A DNA stretch of 64,000 nt from Galbibacter sp048266365. Its GTDB lineage: Bacteria; Bacteroidota; Bacteroidia; Flavobacteriales; Flavobacteriaceae. Position numbers and translations under genes: made by a program. The notes under the pieces were generated by a model. It was not told the DNA's origin and made no database searches. It saw only the letters and a program-made list of their open reading frames with translations. Positions 52,029 to 61,542 of this stretch are shown here, piece by piece (the stretch's first letter is position 1; the number at the start of each line of letters is the position of its first letter). The stretch spans positions 1 through 64,000 of the forward strand of contig NZ_JBLWZP010000008.1 in the NCBI RefSeq assembly GCF_048266365.1, given 5' to 3'.

Positions 52029-53945
52029 TTAATCGAACTGAACAGTATTGTTTGCCCGATCTACATCGGCCATAAGTTCAGATGGGTCAATGACAATTGC
52101 TTTAATGCTACTCTTAGGTTTTTGAATTTTAAAACTATAGTTTGGATCACCCCATACCCAGTCCTGTAGCACGGTACGTTTTACTTGGAAAGGATTACTT
52201 TTTTCGCCATACATCATCTGTAAGGGGATATAGAAGTATTCCATAGAGCCATCTTTATAAAACACCATAATATCAATAGGCATCGGCATAAGACCAATAC
52301 GGTTAAGTTTTACGGTTGTGCTTTGATCAGCAGCTGTAACCTCCTTAATACCGTAGTCTATGGTATTGGTGGTTTTTGTCCAATCTGTTAGATACCAATT
52401 TAAGTTTGTACCGGAAACTTTTTCTGCTACTCTTGTAAAATCAGTTGGTGTTGGGTGAGTATATTTGAATTCGTCATAATATTTATGAAGCGTTTCCATT
52501 AATTTATCCTGCCCGATTACATACCCTAACTGAGAAAGAAAGATGCTTCCCTTACTGTATGCGGCAACAGAATATGCCGCATTATAAGCATAGCGATCCG
52601 CATGGGTACTCAGTGGTTGTTCTTTTCCAGATTCTACGATGTATTGGTATCCTCTATAAGAACCCTTAAAAGGGTTTGGTTCATTGTCACCGCTGATTTG
52701 ATTCTCTGCCAAAGTGGAGATAAAGGTTGTAAAACCTTCGTCCATCCATGGATGAGCCAACTCATTAGTTGCTAAAAGATGTTGGAACCATGCATGTGCA
52801 AATTCATGAGCGGTTGTTCCAAATAGACTTCCATAATTTTCACCTCCTGTAATCAACGTACACATGGCATATTCCATTCCACCATCACCTCCTTGGATAA
52901 CGGAGTATTGTTCCCACGGATAAGCACCAATATTTTTAGTAAAGAAGGTAAGAAGTTTTGCTGTTGGCTGTTGTACTTTTTTCCAATTTTCTACAACCTT
53001 ATCATTTCCTTTGTAAAGGAAGTGAAGGGTAACACCTTCCGGAGTTTCCATCTTATCATGGATATATTCAGGGTCTGCAGCCCATGCAAAGTCATGAACA
53101 TCATGTGCTTTAAAATTCCATGTCAAGGTTTTTCCTCTATGTTTTTTAACCTTTACGCCTTGATCTTGGTAACCATATCCAATTTCATTGGCATTTTGCA
53201 ACACTCCGGTTCCACCGATGATATAGTCTTTGTCAATAGTGATATTTACATCATAATTTCCCCAAACTCCATGAAATTCTCGAGCAATGTACGGATCAGC
53301 ATGCCATCCTTCAAAATCATATTCTGCCATTTTAGGATACCATTGTGTCATAGAAAGGGCAACTCCATCATTATTATTTCTACCGGAACGTCTGATTTGA
53401 GCAGGGACCTGTCCTTTGAATTCCATATCAAAGGTTACTGTTTCTCCAGATTTTATAGGAGTGTCAAGGGTTACTACCAAGGATGTTCCTTCCTCTGAAA
53501 ACTGTACAGTTTTTCCATCTTTAGTAAGGGAAGAAACTTTTAAATAACCAATCTCAGCTGGACTTAACTCTGCAATTCGACTTTGGTAGTTAGGATTTTC
53601 TTTAGTTCCTAGGTTGTTGACCATTCGTCTGTCCGGATCTGGTATGGTTTGCAAACGCATATCCATTTCACTTCCCGGTTGAAAGGCATTAAAATACAGA
53701 TGATAAAAAACCCGATCCAAATCATCAGGAGAATTATTGGTGTATTTTATTTGCTGTGTACCGGTGAATTGAAACTTTTCGACATCCATCTCAATGTCCA
53801 TTTTATAATCGGCACGTTGTTGCCAATAGGACTCATCAACTACAGCCGAGGATTGGTTTTCCGACTGGGGATCAATACTAGGAGAATTTGCCTGTGCGTA
53901 AAGCGTTAGCGTCAATGCGGCTACAGTTAAAATTGCTCGTTTCAT
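52029..53945 (-). CDS. M1 family zinc aminopeptidase, secreted
   Basis: The 638-residue protein has a signal peptide ending YAQA (about residue 19). The zinc site is HEFAH at 380-384 with the third ligand Glu403, an exact HExxH-x18-E. The exopeptidase motif appears as GGMEY, a variant of GxMEN. N-terminal beta-sandwich segments (FTGTQQIKYTNNSPDDLDRV) match the M1 N-domain. It should remove N-terminal residues from peptides in the periplasm or outside. Terminators before and after the gene suggest a single-gene transcript. Confidence 0.94.
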   Translation of the reverse strand: MKRAILTVAALTLTLYAQANSPSIDPQSENQSSAVVDESYWQQRADYKMDIEMDVEKFQFTGTQQIKYTNNSPDDLDRVFYHLYFNAFQPGSEMDMRLQTIPDPDRRMVNNLGTKENPNYQSRIAELSPAEIGYLKVSSLTKDGKTVQFSEEGTSLVVTLDTPIKSGETVTFDMEFKGQVPAQIRRSGRNNNDGVALSMTQWYPKMAEYDFEGWHADPYIAREFHGVWGNYDVNITIDKDYIIGGTGVLQNANEIGYGYQDQGVKVKKHRGKTLTWNFKAHDVHDFAWAADPEYIHDKMETPEGVTLHFLYKGNDKVVENWKKVQQPTAKLLTFFTKNIGAYPWEQYSVIQGGDGGMEYAMCTLITGGENYGSLFGTTAHEFAHAWFQHLLATNELAHPWMDEGFTTFISTLAENQISGDNEPNPFKGSYRGYQYIVESGKEQPLSTHADRYAYNAAYSVAAYSKGSIFLSQLGYVIGQDKLMETLHKYYDEFKYTHPTPTDFTRVAEKVSGTNLNWYLTDWTKTTNTIDYGIKEVTAADQSTTVKLNRIGLMPMPIDIMVFYKDGSMEYFYIPLQMMYGEKSNPFQVKRTVLQDWVWGDPNYSFKIQKPKSSIKAIVIDPSELMADVDRANNTVQFD

Positions 53946-53960
53946 TTGTTTTGAAGTTTA

Positions 53961-53998
53961 GAAAAGCGTCCCTAACAATACAGTTAAAAGGACGCTTA
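53961..53998 (-). terminator. Rho-independent terminator of the S8 peptidase gene
   Basis: On the minus strand AAGCGTCC (53991-53998) and GGACGCTT (53965-53972) form an 8-bp stem with an 18-base loop, followed by TTCT. It ends the MBL-S8 transcript. Confidence 0.75.
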
Positions 53999-54003
53999 GT
54001 TTA

Positions 54004-55635
54004 TTATAGTTTGATTTTACCACTGGCCACTTTGTCGGCTAGAATTATGGCATTGTATAGGTTTACCATTTTACCTGATTTGGAAACTTCTCCAAAAGGT
54101 TTGGTTTCGTTAGGGTTTCCACCTAAACTTACATTTATGTTTGTAGTAAGACCAGATTGCATAATGATCTGTTTTACTTGAGCTGCTTTTAATTTTGGGA
54201 AATAAGAACGAATTAAAGCGGCAACACCAGCAACTTCAGGAGCAGCCATGGAAGTTCCTTGTAAATACTCATATTCGTTATTTGGTGTAGTAGCATAGAT
54301 TTTAACCCCAGGAGCAAATACGTCTACATTATCCTTACCGTAGTTAGAAAATGAAGCAATAAGGTCAGTTCCGTATTTGTAATTTAGAGCACCAACAGTT
54401 AAGAAGTTATCTGAAATTTCTTCACCATTATTTTCATTATCGTTGGGATAAACGTTGTTCTGATCCAAATCTAAAGACTCATTTCCGGCTGCTTTTACAA
54501 TCAGAACATCTTTCGATGCAGCATATTTAATAGCATCCCATACCCATTCTTTGTGAGGTGAGTAATATTTCCCAAAACTACCGTTGATTACTTTTGCACC
54601 ATTGTCCACTGCATATCGAATAGCTAAAGCAACATCTTTGTCGTACTCATCACCGTCAGGAACTGTACGAACAGACATGATTTTAACGTGCTCTGCAACA
54701 CCGTTCATTCCAATACCGTTATTACGTTGGGCAGCTATAATTCCCGCAACATGAGTTCCGTGCTTAGCGTGTTCTTTATCACCGGTAACATCGTTATTTC
54801 CGTAGTTGGTATCTTCGATGTTTTCAGGGTCATCCCCTACGATTGAACGACCATCGTAATCTTTGTTAAGATTGTAATTAAGTCGGCCAGCGAAGTAGTC
54901 GATACCTCCTTTGATTTCTTCTTTAACCGCTTCTACCGAATCCGCGAAACTTAGCATTTGAGTCATGGCGGCTTTTGCTTGAACAACTTTTTCATCCTCG
55001 GATTCTAGCTGACTTAAATCTTCTTTAGTATAGGTTTTTTTACCTAACTCTTCTTGAAGTATTGCATCAGCCGAAGTAACTGATTGCATAATCTGCTCGT
55101 AACGATTCTTGTTTTTTAATGTTTTGTCGTACTCCTTTTCGTATTCTGCTTTAGCACGTTTGTACAAATCAGAACCATCATCACCTTTACTCAAAATACG
55201 GACGTATTCTAATTGTTCATGGTTAGCTTCCCCAAGGAAGTTCCATCCGTGAACATCATCGATAAAACCATTATTGTCATCATCGATATTGTTGCCTGGA
55301 ATTTCATCTTCATTGGTCCAGATAACATTTTTTAAATCCTCGTGCTCAATATCTACACCGGAATCCAAGACACCAACGATAACTGTAGTTGGTTTGAGTT
55401 CCTTAATGGTATTAAAAATAGCCTCATATGCTTTATCAACACTCATTCCGGGAATGGTATCTGAGACTAAATCACTATGTCCCCAATGCTTTAACTGGGC
55501 ATCACTTAAAGTGGTTGTTTTTTGTGAGGTTGCAAGAGTATTGACCTCAGGTGATAGTAAAATAGCAGGAGATCCGCACCCTACCAAAAGCGTCGTAGTT
55601 ATTGCCCCAAGAGCAAAGGATTTTTTAATATTCAT
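54004..55635 (-). CDS. S8 (subtilisin-like) serine peptidase, lipoprotein, with long insert between Asp and His
   Basis: The 543-residue protein has a lipobox (LLVGC, Cys20), so it is probably membrane-anchored. The catalytic triad is Asp91 in GVLDSGVD, His292 in KHGTHVAG and Ser462 in GTSMAAP. Asp and His are about 200 residues apart, against roughly 30-40 in subtilisin. The insert (about 115-285) is charged and helical (KRAKAEYEKEYDKTLKNKN and LEELGKK-like segments). It lies 10 bases after the MBL gene and is probably co-transcribed. The function is protein degradation or processing in the periplasm or at the surface. Confidence 0.93.
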   Translation of the reverse strand: MNIKKSFALGAITTTLLVGCGSPAILLSPEVNTLATSQKTTTLSDAQLKHWGHSDLVSDTIPGMSVDKAYEAIFNTIKELKPTTVIVGVLDSGVDIEHEDLKNVIWTNEDEIPGNNIDDDNNGFIDDVHGWNFLGEANHEQLEYVRILSKGDDGSDLYKRAKAEYEKEYDKTLKNKNRYEQIMQSVTSADAILQEELGKKTYTKEDLSQLESEDEKVVQAKAAMTQMLSFADSVEAVKEEIKGGIDYFAGRLNYNLNKDYDGRSIVGDDPENIEDTNYGNNDVTGDKEHAKHGTHVAGIIAAQRNNGIGMNGVAEHVKIMSVRTVPDGDEYDKDVALAIRYAVDNGAKVINGSFGKYYSPHKEWVWDAIKYAASKDVLIVKAAGNESLDLDQNNVYPNDNENNGEEISDNFLTVGALNYKYGTDLIASFSNYGKDNVDVFAPGVKIYATTPNNEYEYLQGTSMAAPEVAGVAALIRSYFPKLKAAQVKQIIMQSGLTTNINVSLGGNPNETKPFGEVSKSGKMVNLYNAIILADKVASGKIKL

Positions 55636-55645
55636 CGTTTAAAAT

Positions 55646-56503
55646 TTAATTAAATAATTCATTAAATGTGAAGGTATTATTAAGTCTTACCCCCTTTTCG
55701 GTTTGTTGAAGTGTGCAAACTTCATTATGTGCGTCGTGCTGAAATACGATATAATAATTATTTGTAACGGCTTTGTTCAAAAACTTGTCTTTTTCTTCTA
55801 ATGTGAGCAATGGTCTGGTGTCGTATCCCATCACATAAGGCAATGGAATATGCCCTACTGTGGGCAGTAAGTCCGCGGCAAAGACGATAGTTTTTCCCTT
55901 ATAAGTTAGATGTGGAATCATTTGTTTGTCTGTATGCCCGTTAACCATTAGTACATCAAAACCGACAGGCGTATTTTGAATATAATCTGATTTGCCGGTT
56001 TCTATAAACTTTAACTGTCCACTTTGCTCTAGTGGGAGGATATTCTCCTTAAGAAAGGATGCCTTCTCCCTAGCATTGGGTTTAGTTGCCCATTCCCAGT
56101 GGGGCTGATTAGTCCAGTAAACTGCATTCTTGAAAGCAGGTTCGTATAAGCCACTCTCACTAAGCTGAATACTACCACCACAGTGATCAAAATGTAAATG
56201 TGTCATAAAGACATCTGTGATATCATCTCGATGAAAACCGTGCTTCTCCAGAGAACTATCCAAATGATGAGGCCCCCAGAGATGGTAATAACTAAAAAAT
56301 TTATCGGATTGCTTGTTCCCGAGTCCCGTATCTATTAAAATGAGCCTATCGCCATCTTCAATAAGAAGGGATCTTGCTGCGATATCGATCATGTTATTAG
56401 CATCGGCAGGGTTTGTTCTATTCCAGAGGGATTTTGGAACCACGCCAAACATTGCACCTCCGTCCAACTTAAAATTCCCTGTTTCCACGGTATATAGTCT
56501 CAT
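55646..56503 (-). CDS. MBL-fold metallo-hydrolase
   Basis: The 285-residue protein has the zinc-binding signature THLHFDHCGG (HxHxDH). Further metal-ligand segments are MVNGHTDKQ, FAADLLP and a C-terminal FQHDAHNE. The overall pattern resembles the quorum-quenching lactonase/ribonuclease Z-like branch (LIDTGLGNKQSDKF, about 54-67). No signal peptide was seen. The substrate is unknown. It is the first gene of a likely operon with the S8 peptidase (10-base gap), and a promoter candidate lies about 98 bases upstream. Confidence 0.88.
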   Translation of the reverse strand: MRLYTVETGNFKLDGGAMFGVVPKSLWNRTNPADANNMIDIAARSLLIEDGDRLILIDTGLGNKQSDKFFSYYHLWGPHHLDSSLEKHGFHRDDITDVFMTHLHFDHCGGSIQLSESGLYEPAFKNAVYWTNQPHWEWATKPNAREKASFLKENILPLEQSGQLKFIETGKSDYIQNTPVGFDVLMVNGHTDKQMIPHLTYKGKTIVFAADLLPTVGHIPLPYVMGYDTRPLLTLEEKDKFLNKAVTNNYYIVFQHDAHNEVCTLQQTEKGVRLNNTFTFNELFN

Positions 56504-56600
56504 AAAACGTATTTATGTTTGAATCCTTTCGAAACTCTCCAAAAATAAGGAATACTTCATATAATCGTCGGTCCTTTATTTAATATTATGGAATCTTTAA

Positions 56601-56634
56601 CAAAGATAGCAGGGCAAACCAATTGTTACGACAA
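56601..56634 (-). promoter_or_regulatory. Promoter candidate for the MBL-S8 operon, TTG-N23-TATCTTTG
   Basis: On the minus strand TTG (56632-56634) precedes TATCTTTG (56601-56608) by 23 bases, the upper edge of the flavobacterial spacing. The leader would be about 90 bases. Confidence 0.45.
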
Positions 56635-56717
56635 TTTTTACCAAGATAAACCAAAATACTAGCAATTGTTTTTTAAATTATTTTATTTTAGCATAGAAAG
56701 TAAAACAGTACGGACGA

Positions 56718-58757
56718 ATGGATCAATTTTTGGAGGTTTTAAAGCATGAATTTACCTTACCGCTGGGGAATCCGGTTTTGGTGTTTTCTCTTATTTTATT
56801 TATCATTTTAGTCGCACCACATTTATTCAAAAGATTTAATATTCCGGGGATTATAGTTTTAATTATTTCTGGAATTATTATAGGTCCATTTGGGCTTGGT
56901 ATTTTAGAAGAAAATGCTGCCATCGAATTGTTTTCAACGATCGGGTTAATTTACATCATGTTTATTGCCGGCCTGGAGCTGGACATGAATGAATTTAAAG
57001 TCAACAAACACAAAAGTTTACTTTTCGGTGTTTTTACCTTTGTGCTACCTCTTGCTATTGGTTTTCCAGTAGTACATTATTTGTTAGGCTACGATTTTAA
57101 CACCAGTTTTTTAACTGCAAGTATGTTTGCTACCCATACCCTATTGGCTTATCCGGTAGTAAGTCGCTTAGGGGTTTCTAAAAATCAGGCAGTTGCGATT
57201 ACTGTTGGAGGTACTATTTTGACCGATACCGCGGTGTTAATAGTGTTAGCCGTTATTTTAGGAAATGCTCAGGAAGGTGGACTAACCATGGACTTTTGGG
57301 TTCGCTTAGCGATATCCTTGGCCATATTTTCGGCCATTATTTTTATGGTAATCCCCAAGGTTGCCAAGTGGTTTTTTACCACCATGGAGAAAGATCAACA
57401 CTCCCATTATATTTTTGTTCTAGCAATGGTGTTTTTTGCATCCTTTTTAGCAGAATTGGCAGGGGTAGAACCTATCATCGGCGCGTTCTTAGCGGGATTG
57501 GCACTCAACGGTCTTATCCCTCACTCATCTGCCTTGATGAACCGAATTGAATTTCTGGGAAATTCCCTCTTTATACCCTTCTTTTTGATTAGTGTTGGAA
57601 TGTTGGTTGATATCAGTATTATTTTTAGTGGTTGGAGCGCGATTATTGTAGCTCTTACCTTATCCATTGTCGCCATTTGCGGTAAATGGACTGCAGCATT
57701 TTTAACTCAGCAGGTATTCCGTTATTCTGCTTTACAACGAAAACTTATTTTTGGGCTTAGTAGTGGTCATGCCGCTGCAACACTGGCTGTTATTATGGTG
57801 GGATACGAAGCTGAAATTTTAGATATTACCATCTTAAATGGAACGATTATTCTAATTTTAATTACTTCTATAGTTTCAACATTGGTGACTGAAAATACCG
57901 CTAAAAAACTAGTTAAAGAGGAAGAAGAAAATGCAGATTTGAATGCTGCCGGAAACGGCAAGGCATTCAAAAAAGAGAGTATTTTGTTGCCTATTGCCAA
58001 CATTGTTAACTTCGATAAACTCTTAGAATTTGCAATTTTAGTTAAGGACAAGGCATCTAATAGTCCGGTACGGATCTTGACCGTTGTACCCAATAATGAA
58101 GAGGCGGAACTCAATATTGCACAAGCCAACAGTAAATTAGAAGGTTTTGTTAAGCAGGCCTCTGCCTCAGAAACAGAAGTTAAGATCATATCGACTATTG
58201 ATCAGAGTATTTCAGTTGGGATTTCAAGAGCATCTAAAGAACATATGGCGGATCTGTTGATTCTAGGTTGGCCTAATACATCAGGAATAATTAATCGTGT
58301 TGTTGGAAGTAAAATGGAAAAGATAATCCGTTCGACCAACAAGACAATTTTTATATGTCATTTGTTACAGCCATGGGGTACTCATAAACGATTATATGTT
58401 GCTGTTCCTCCTTTGGTTGATAAGATGACCGGATTTGAACTCTGGTTGAAGAAGAGTATTCGTCTGTCTAAAGAATTGAGTGCCGAAATGATCGTCCACT
58501 GTGATGAGCAAACCAAACAGAGCATCGATGGGATGATCAAAAAATTAAACTTAAAGGCACCAATAATGTATAATGCCTTTGATGATTGGGATGACTTTTT
58601 GTACCTGGCCAAGGATATGCAAGAAGACGATGTTTTGATGGTGGTTTCGGCAAGAAAGTCCAGCCCATCTTATCACGCTTATTTTGAAAAGTTACCTGGT
58701 AAATTAGACAAGTATTTTAAAGAAAACAGCAAGATCATTGTCTACCCTCAGGATTAA
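56718..58757 (+). CDS. CPA2-type cation:proton antiporter with C-terminal USP-like domain
   Basis: The 679-residue protein has about 12 transmembrane helices (about residues 18-395). Conserved CPA2 segments are visible: GIIIGPFGLGIL, FIAGLELDMNEF and LAGVEPIIGAFLAGLALNG. The cytosolic C-terminal half (about 415-679) has two open alpha/beta regions resembling universal-stress-protein domains (SILLPIANIVNFDKLLEFA, then LYVAVPPLVDK). KefB/NapA-like members exchange Na+ or K+ for H+. Ion preference cannot be read from sequence. It is probably followed in the same transcript by the small unknown gene 29 bases downstream. Confidence 0.9.
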   Translation: MDQFLEVLKHEFTLPLGNPVLVFSLILFIILVAPHLFKRFNIPGIIVLIISGIIIGPFGLGILEENAAIELFSTIGLIYIMFIAGLELDMNEFKVNKHKSLLFGVFTFVLPLAIGFPVVHYLLGYDFNTSFLTASMFATHTLLAYPVVSRLGVSKNQAVAITVGGTILTDTAVLIVLAVILGNAQEGGLTMDFWVRLAISLAIFSAIIFMVIPKVAKWFFTTMEKDQHSHYIFVLAMVFFASFLAELAGVEPIIGAFLAGLALNGLIPHSSALMNRIEFLGNSLFIPFFLISVGMLVDISIIFSGWSAIIVALTLSIVAICGKWTAAFLTQQVFRYSALQRKLIFGLSSGHAAATLAVIMVGYEAEILDITILNGTIILILITSIVSTLVTENTAKKLVKEEEENADLNAAGNGKAFKKESILLPIANIVNFDKLLEFAILVKDKASNSPVRILTVVPNNEEAELNIAQANSKLEGFVKQASASETEVKIISTIDQSISVGISRASKEHMADLLILGWPNTSGIINRVVGSKMEKIIRSTNKTIFICHLLQPWGTHKRLYVAVPPLVDKMTGFELWLKKSIRLSKELSAEMIVHCDEQTKQSIDGMIKKLNLKAPIMYNAFDDWDDFLYLAKDMQEDDVLMVVSARKSSPSYHAYFEKLPGKLDKYFKENSKIIVYPQD

Positions 58758-58786
58758 GGATGCATGTGTATTAATAACTTAAAAGG

Positions 58787-59371
58787 ATGTACTTTAAAAA
58801 CAACGTAAAAGGAAGTGTCAAACGATTGCTTATAGTAAGCGTTTTATTGCTGAGTATTGTACTTTGCTCTGTCAGTGAAATTCGATTAGACCAACAGTAT
58901 AACTTTTCTAAGGAGCTTCCAATACTGAGAGATGTTACGATGAGTGAAATTGAAATTCCCGAAGGATTGGTAGATATAGAGGTAGACACCCTTTTAACCA
59001 ATGATTTTAGAATAAACATTCACAACATGACCACTGACCAAAGAATTTACCATGTAGAGAACAAGGAAAACACTGTTGTAAAAAACATCTACAAAGGCAT
59101 TGAGGCTGATTTAAAGATCTTTTACAAAAGACAGCTAATCTTTGACCAAAATATAAATAAAAGCTTCTTTAAGCAGCAGGAAGAGTCATCCTTTTGGGAC
59201 AAGGCCATACTGCAGACTGTAGAAGTCGACGAGTTAAAATCTATTGATAAACCACTGATCTGGATACGCTTTTACAATCCCACATTAGATGTGTCTAAGG
59301 CCTATGAAATTCAAGTAGATAGCAAAGGAGTTTATACCTTACAAATTATCGACCATACCCATATCTCGTAA
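58787..59371 (+). CDS. Hypothetical protein with N-terminal membrane or signal segment
   Basis: I do not recognise this 194-residue protein. A basic N-terminus (KGSVKRLL) is followed by a hydrophobic stretch (about 13-29) containing LLSIVLCS. That could be a signal anchor or a poor lipobox. The remaining chain is mainly beta-like and hydrophilic, with NENT/DQNINKS-type loops and a YNPTLDVSKAYEI segment. It lies 29 bases after the antiporter gene, so co-transcription is likely. It is convergent with lepA. Confidence 0.6.
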   Translation: MYFKNNVKGSVKRLLIVSVLLLSIVLCSVSEIRLDQQYNFSKELPILRDVTMSEIEIPEGLVDIEVDTLLTNDFRINIHNMTTDQRIYHVENKENTVVKNIYKGIEADLKIFYKRQLIFDQNINKSFFKQQEESSFWDKAILQTVEVDELKSIDKPLIWIRFYNPTLDVSKAYEIQVDSKGVYTLQIIDHTHIS

Positions 59372-59414
59372 ATTGAAGGCCTGGTTAACAAGGCGTATCA
59401 ACCAAAGCATACGA

Positions 59415-61211
59415 TTAATCATTTAGCTTCAACACGGCCATAAATGCTTCCTGAGGAATCTCTACGTTTCCGATCTGACGCATACGTTTTTTACCCTTTT
59501 TCTGCTTCTCAAGCAGTTTTCTTTTTCTGGAAATATCTCCACCATAACACTTGGCAGTTACATCCTTACGAAGGGCTTTTACAGTCTCTCTTGAAATAAT
59601 TTTAGCTCCGATGGCAGCTTGTATCGGAATATCGAATTGTTGTCTTGGAATCAGCTCTCTTAGCTTCTCCACCATTTTCTTTCCAATGTCATAGGCATTG
59701 TCAGCGTGGACAAGCGCGGAAAGGGCATCAACCGAATTCGCATTGATAAGGATATCTACTTTTACCAATTTCGAAGCTCGCAACCCAATTGGTGAATAGT
59801 CAAAGGAAGCATAACCTTTAGAAACCGTTTTTAAGCGATCATAGAAATCGAATACGATCTCTGCAAGAGGCATATCAAAATTTAGCTCCACACGTTCAGG
59901 AGTCAAATAGGTTTGATTTGTAATGGCTCCTCTTTTTTCAATACAAAGCGACATTACCGGACCAACATAATCAGCCTTTGTTATAATGGATGCCTTGATA
60001 AAAGGCTCTTCAACCCTGTCCAGTTTGGATGGATCTGGTAAATCTGACGGGTTGTTAACCACGATAGTTTCTTCGACATTCTTTTTCGTGTAAGCGTGGT
60101 AACTTACGTTGGGAACGGTAGTGATGACCGTCATATCAAACTCACGCTCTAAACGCTCCTGAATAATTTCTAAATGCAACATCCCTAAAAATCCACAACG
60201 GAATCCAAAACCTAAAGCTGCGGAACTCTCAGGTGCAAATACCAATGAAGCGTCGTTGAGTTGCAGTTTTTCCATTGCGCCACGAAGTTCTTCATATTCC
60301 TCTGTGTCCACCGGGTATATACCGGCAAATACCATAGGCTTAACATTTTCAAAGCCAGCAATCATGTTCTGAGTAGGATTGACTGCATCGGTGATGGTAT
60401 CACCTACTTTGACATCTCTGGCGTCTTTTATTCCAGTAATCAAATAACCTACATCCCCTGATTTGATACTTTGTCTTGGGAATTGTGTAAGTTTTAGAGT
60501 TCCTACTTCATCAGCAAAATACGTTTTTCCAGTAGCAAGGAACTTGATCTTCTGTCCTTTTTTTATCTCGCCGTTGATCACCCTAAAGTAGGTTTCTACT
60601 CCTCTAAAAGGATTGTAGACTGAATCAAAGATCAATGCTTGTAATGGTTCATCAAGATTGCCTTTAGGGGCTGGAATTTTATGGATAATGGCGTCCAAAA
60701 TTTCCTGAATTCCGAGACCTGTTTTTGCACTTGCAGGAATAACTTCCGAAGGATCACAACCAAGTAAATCTACGATATCATCAGTTACTTCTTCCGGATT
60801 GGCACTTGGTAAATCCACTTTATTCAACACCGGAATGATTTCTAAATCGTTCTCCAGAGCGAGGTATAGGTTTGAAATAGTCTGTGCTTGAATACTTTGT
60901 GCAGCATCTACAATAAGTAGCGCCCCTTCACAAGCTGCAATAGATCGTGAAACTTCATAAGAGAAATCAACGTGACCGGGAGTATCAATTAAGTTTAAAA
61001 TGTAGGTTTGACCCTCATGTACATACTCCATCTGAATAGCGTGACTCTTTATGGTAATACCGCGCTCGCGTTCCAAATCCATACTATCTAATAGTTGGTC
61101 TTGTTTTTCACGATCGGTAATTGTCCCTGTAAAATCCAATAGACGATCCGCCAGTGTACTTTTACCATGGTCAATATGCGCGATAATACAAAAGTTTCTA
61201 ATGTGCTTCAT
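59415..61211 (-). CDS. lepA: Elongation factor 4 (LepA)
   Basis: LepA is a ribosome-bound GTPase that affects initiation and back-translocation under stress. The 598-residue length is standard. G-motifs are readable: AHIDHGKST (G1, residues 11-19), DTPGHVDF (G3), NKVDLP (G4) and SAKTG (G5). The LepA-specific C-terminal domain ends KKRMRQIGNVEIPQEAF. A -7 box lies upstream at 61255-61262. Confidence 0.97.
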   Translation of the reverse strand: MKHIRNFCIIAHIDHGKSTLADRLLDFTGTITDREKQDQLLDSMDLERERGITIKSHAIQMEYVHEGQTYILNLIDTPGHVDFSYEVSRSIAACEGALLIVDAAQSIQAQTISNLYLALENDLEIIPVLNKVDLPSANPEEVTDDIVDLLGCDPSEVIPASAKTGLGIQEILDAIIHKIPAPKGNLDEPLQALIFDSVYNPFRGVETYFRVINGEIKKGQKIKFLATGKTYFADEVGTLKLTQFPRQSIKSGDVGYLITGIKDARDVKVGDTITDAVNPTQNMIAGFENVKPMVFAGIYPVDTEEYEELRGAMEKLQLNDASLVFAPESSAALGFGFRCGFLGMLHLEIIQERLEREFDMTVITTVPNVSYHAYTKKNVEETIVVNNPSDLPDPSKLDRVEEPFIKASIITKADYVGPVMSLCIEKRGAITNQTYLTPERVELNFDMPLAEIVFDFYDRLKTVSKGYASFDYSPIGLRASKLVKVDILINANSVDALSALVHADNAYDIGKKMVEKLRELIPRQQFDIPIQAAIGAKIISRETVKALRKDVTAKCYGGDISRKRKLLEKQKKGKKRMRQIGNVEIPQEAFMAVLKLND

Positions 61212-61542
61212 AATAATTACCTATACCCTTTAAAATTCCGGGAAATTAAGTTTGCAAATATAAGTTATTTTAGTAGGTATAAATAAGATATTGAAGATAT
61301 TTGAAAACGGGAAGAATCTATAAGTTCTTTCAGTATTTCGGGGATTTAAGGGTTTTCTCTAACCATTTGTCAAAACAAATTCTTAAATTTAGTCTCAACA
61401 GCGATTTTAATCATCTTACGCTTTTACAGCATCCTCCTCATCTACAGATTAGTTCTTATAAAAGAGATTGGCCTAAAACAGGGTTGAATTTGTTAAATAT
61501 CGGTAAAAAATTCTATATTTATGCACTAAATGTTACTAGAGT
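61212..61542. other. Divergent intergenic region between lepA and the outer-membrane receptor gene
   Basis: About 330 bases. It holds the lepA -7 box. An 86-codon plus-strand frame (61301-61561) overlaps the receptor start and shows no recognisable protein character, so I do not call it. No other RNA, repeat or regulatory element was seen. Confidence 0.5.
61255..61262 (-). promoter_or_regulatory. -7 box for lepA
   Basis: TATATTTG on the minus strand followed by CA fits TAnnTTTG, 44 bases before the lepA ATG. No -33 TTG at normal spacing was seen. Confidence 0.5.

Noticed and set aside
52893..53498. 201-codon plus-strand frame opposite the M1 peptidase gene
   Set aside because: Antisense to a well-supported gene with all catalytic motifs; sequence looks like a reverse-strand shadow.
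57767..58189. 140-codon minus-strand frame inside the antiporter gene
   Set aside because: Antisense shadow of conserved transmembrane and USP-like coding sequence.
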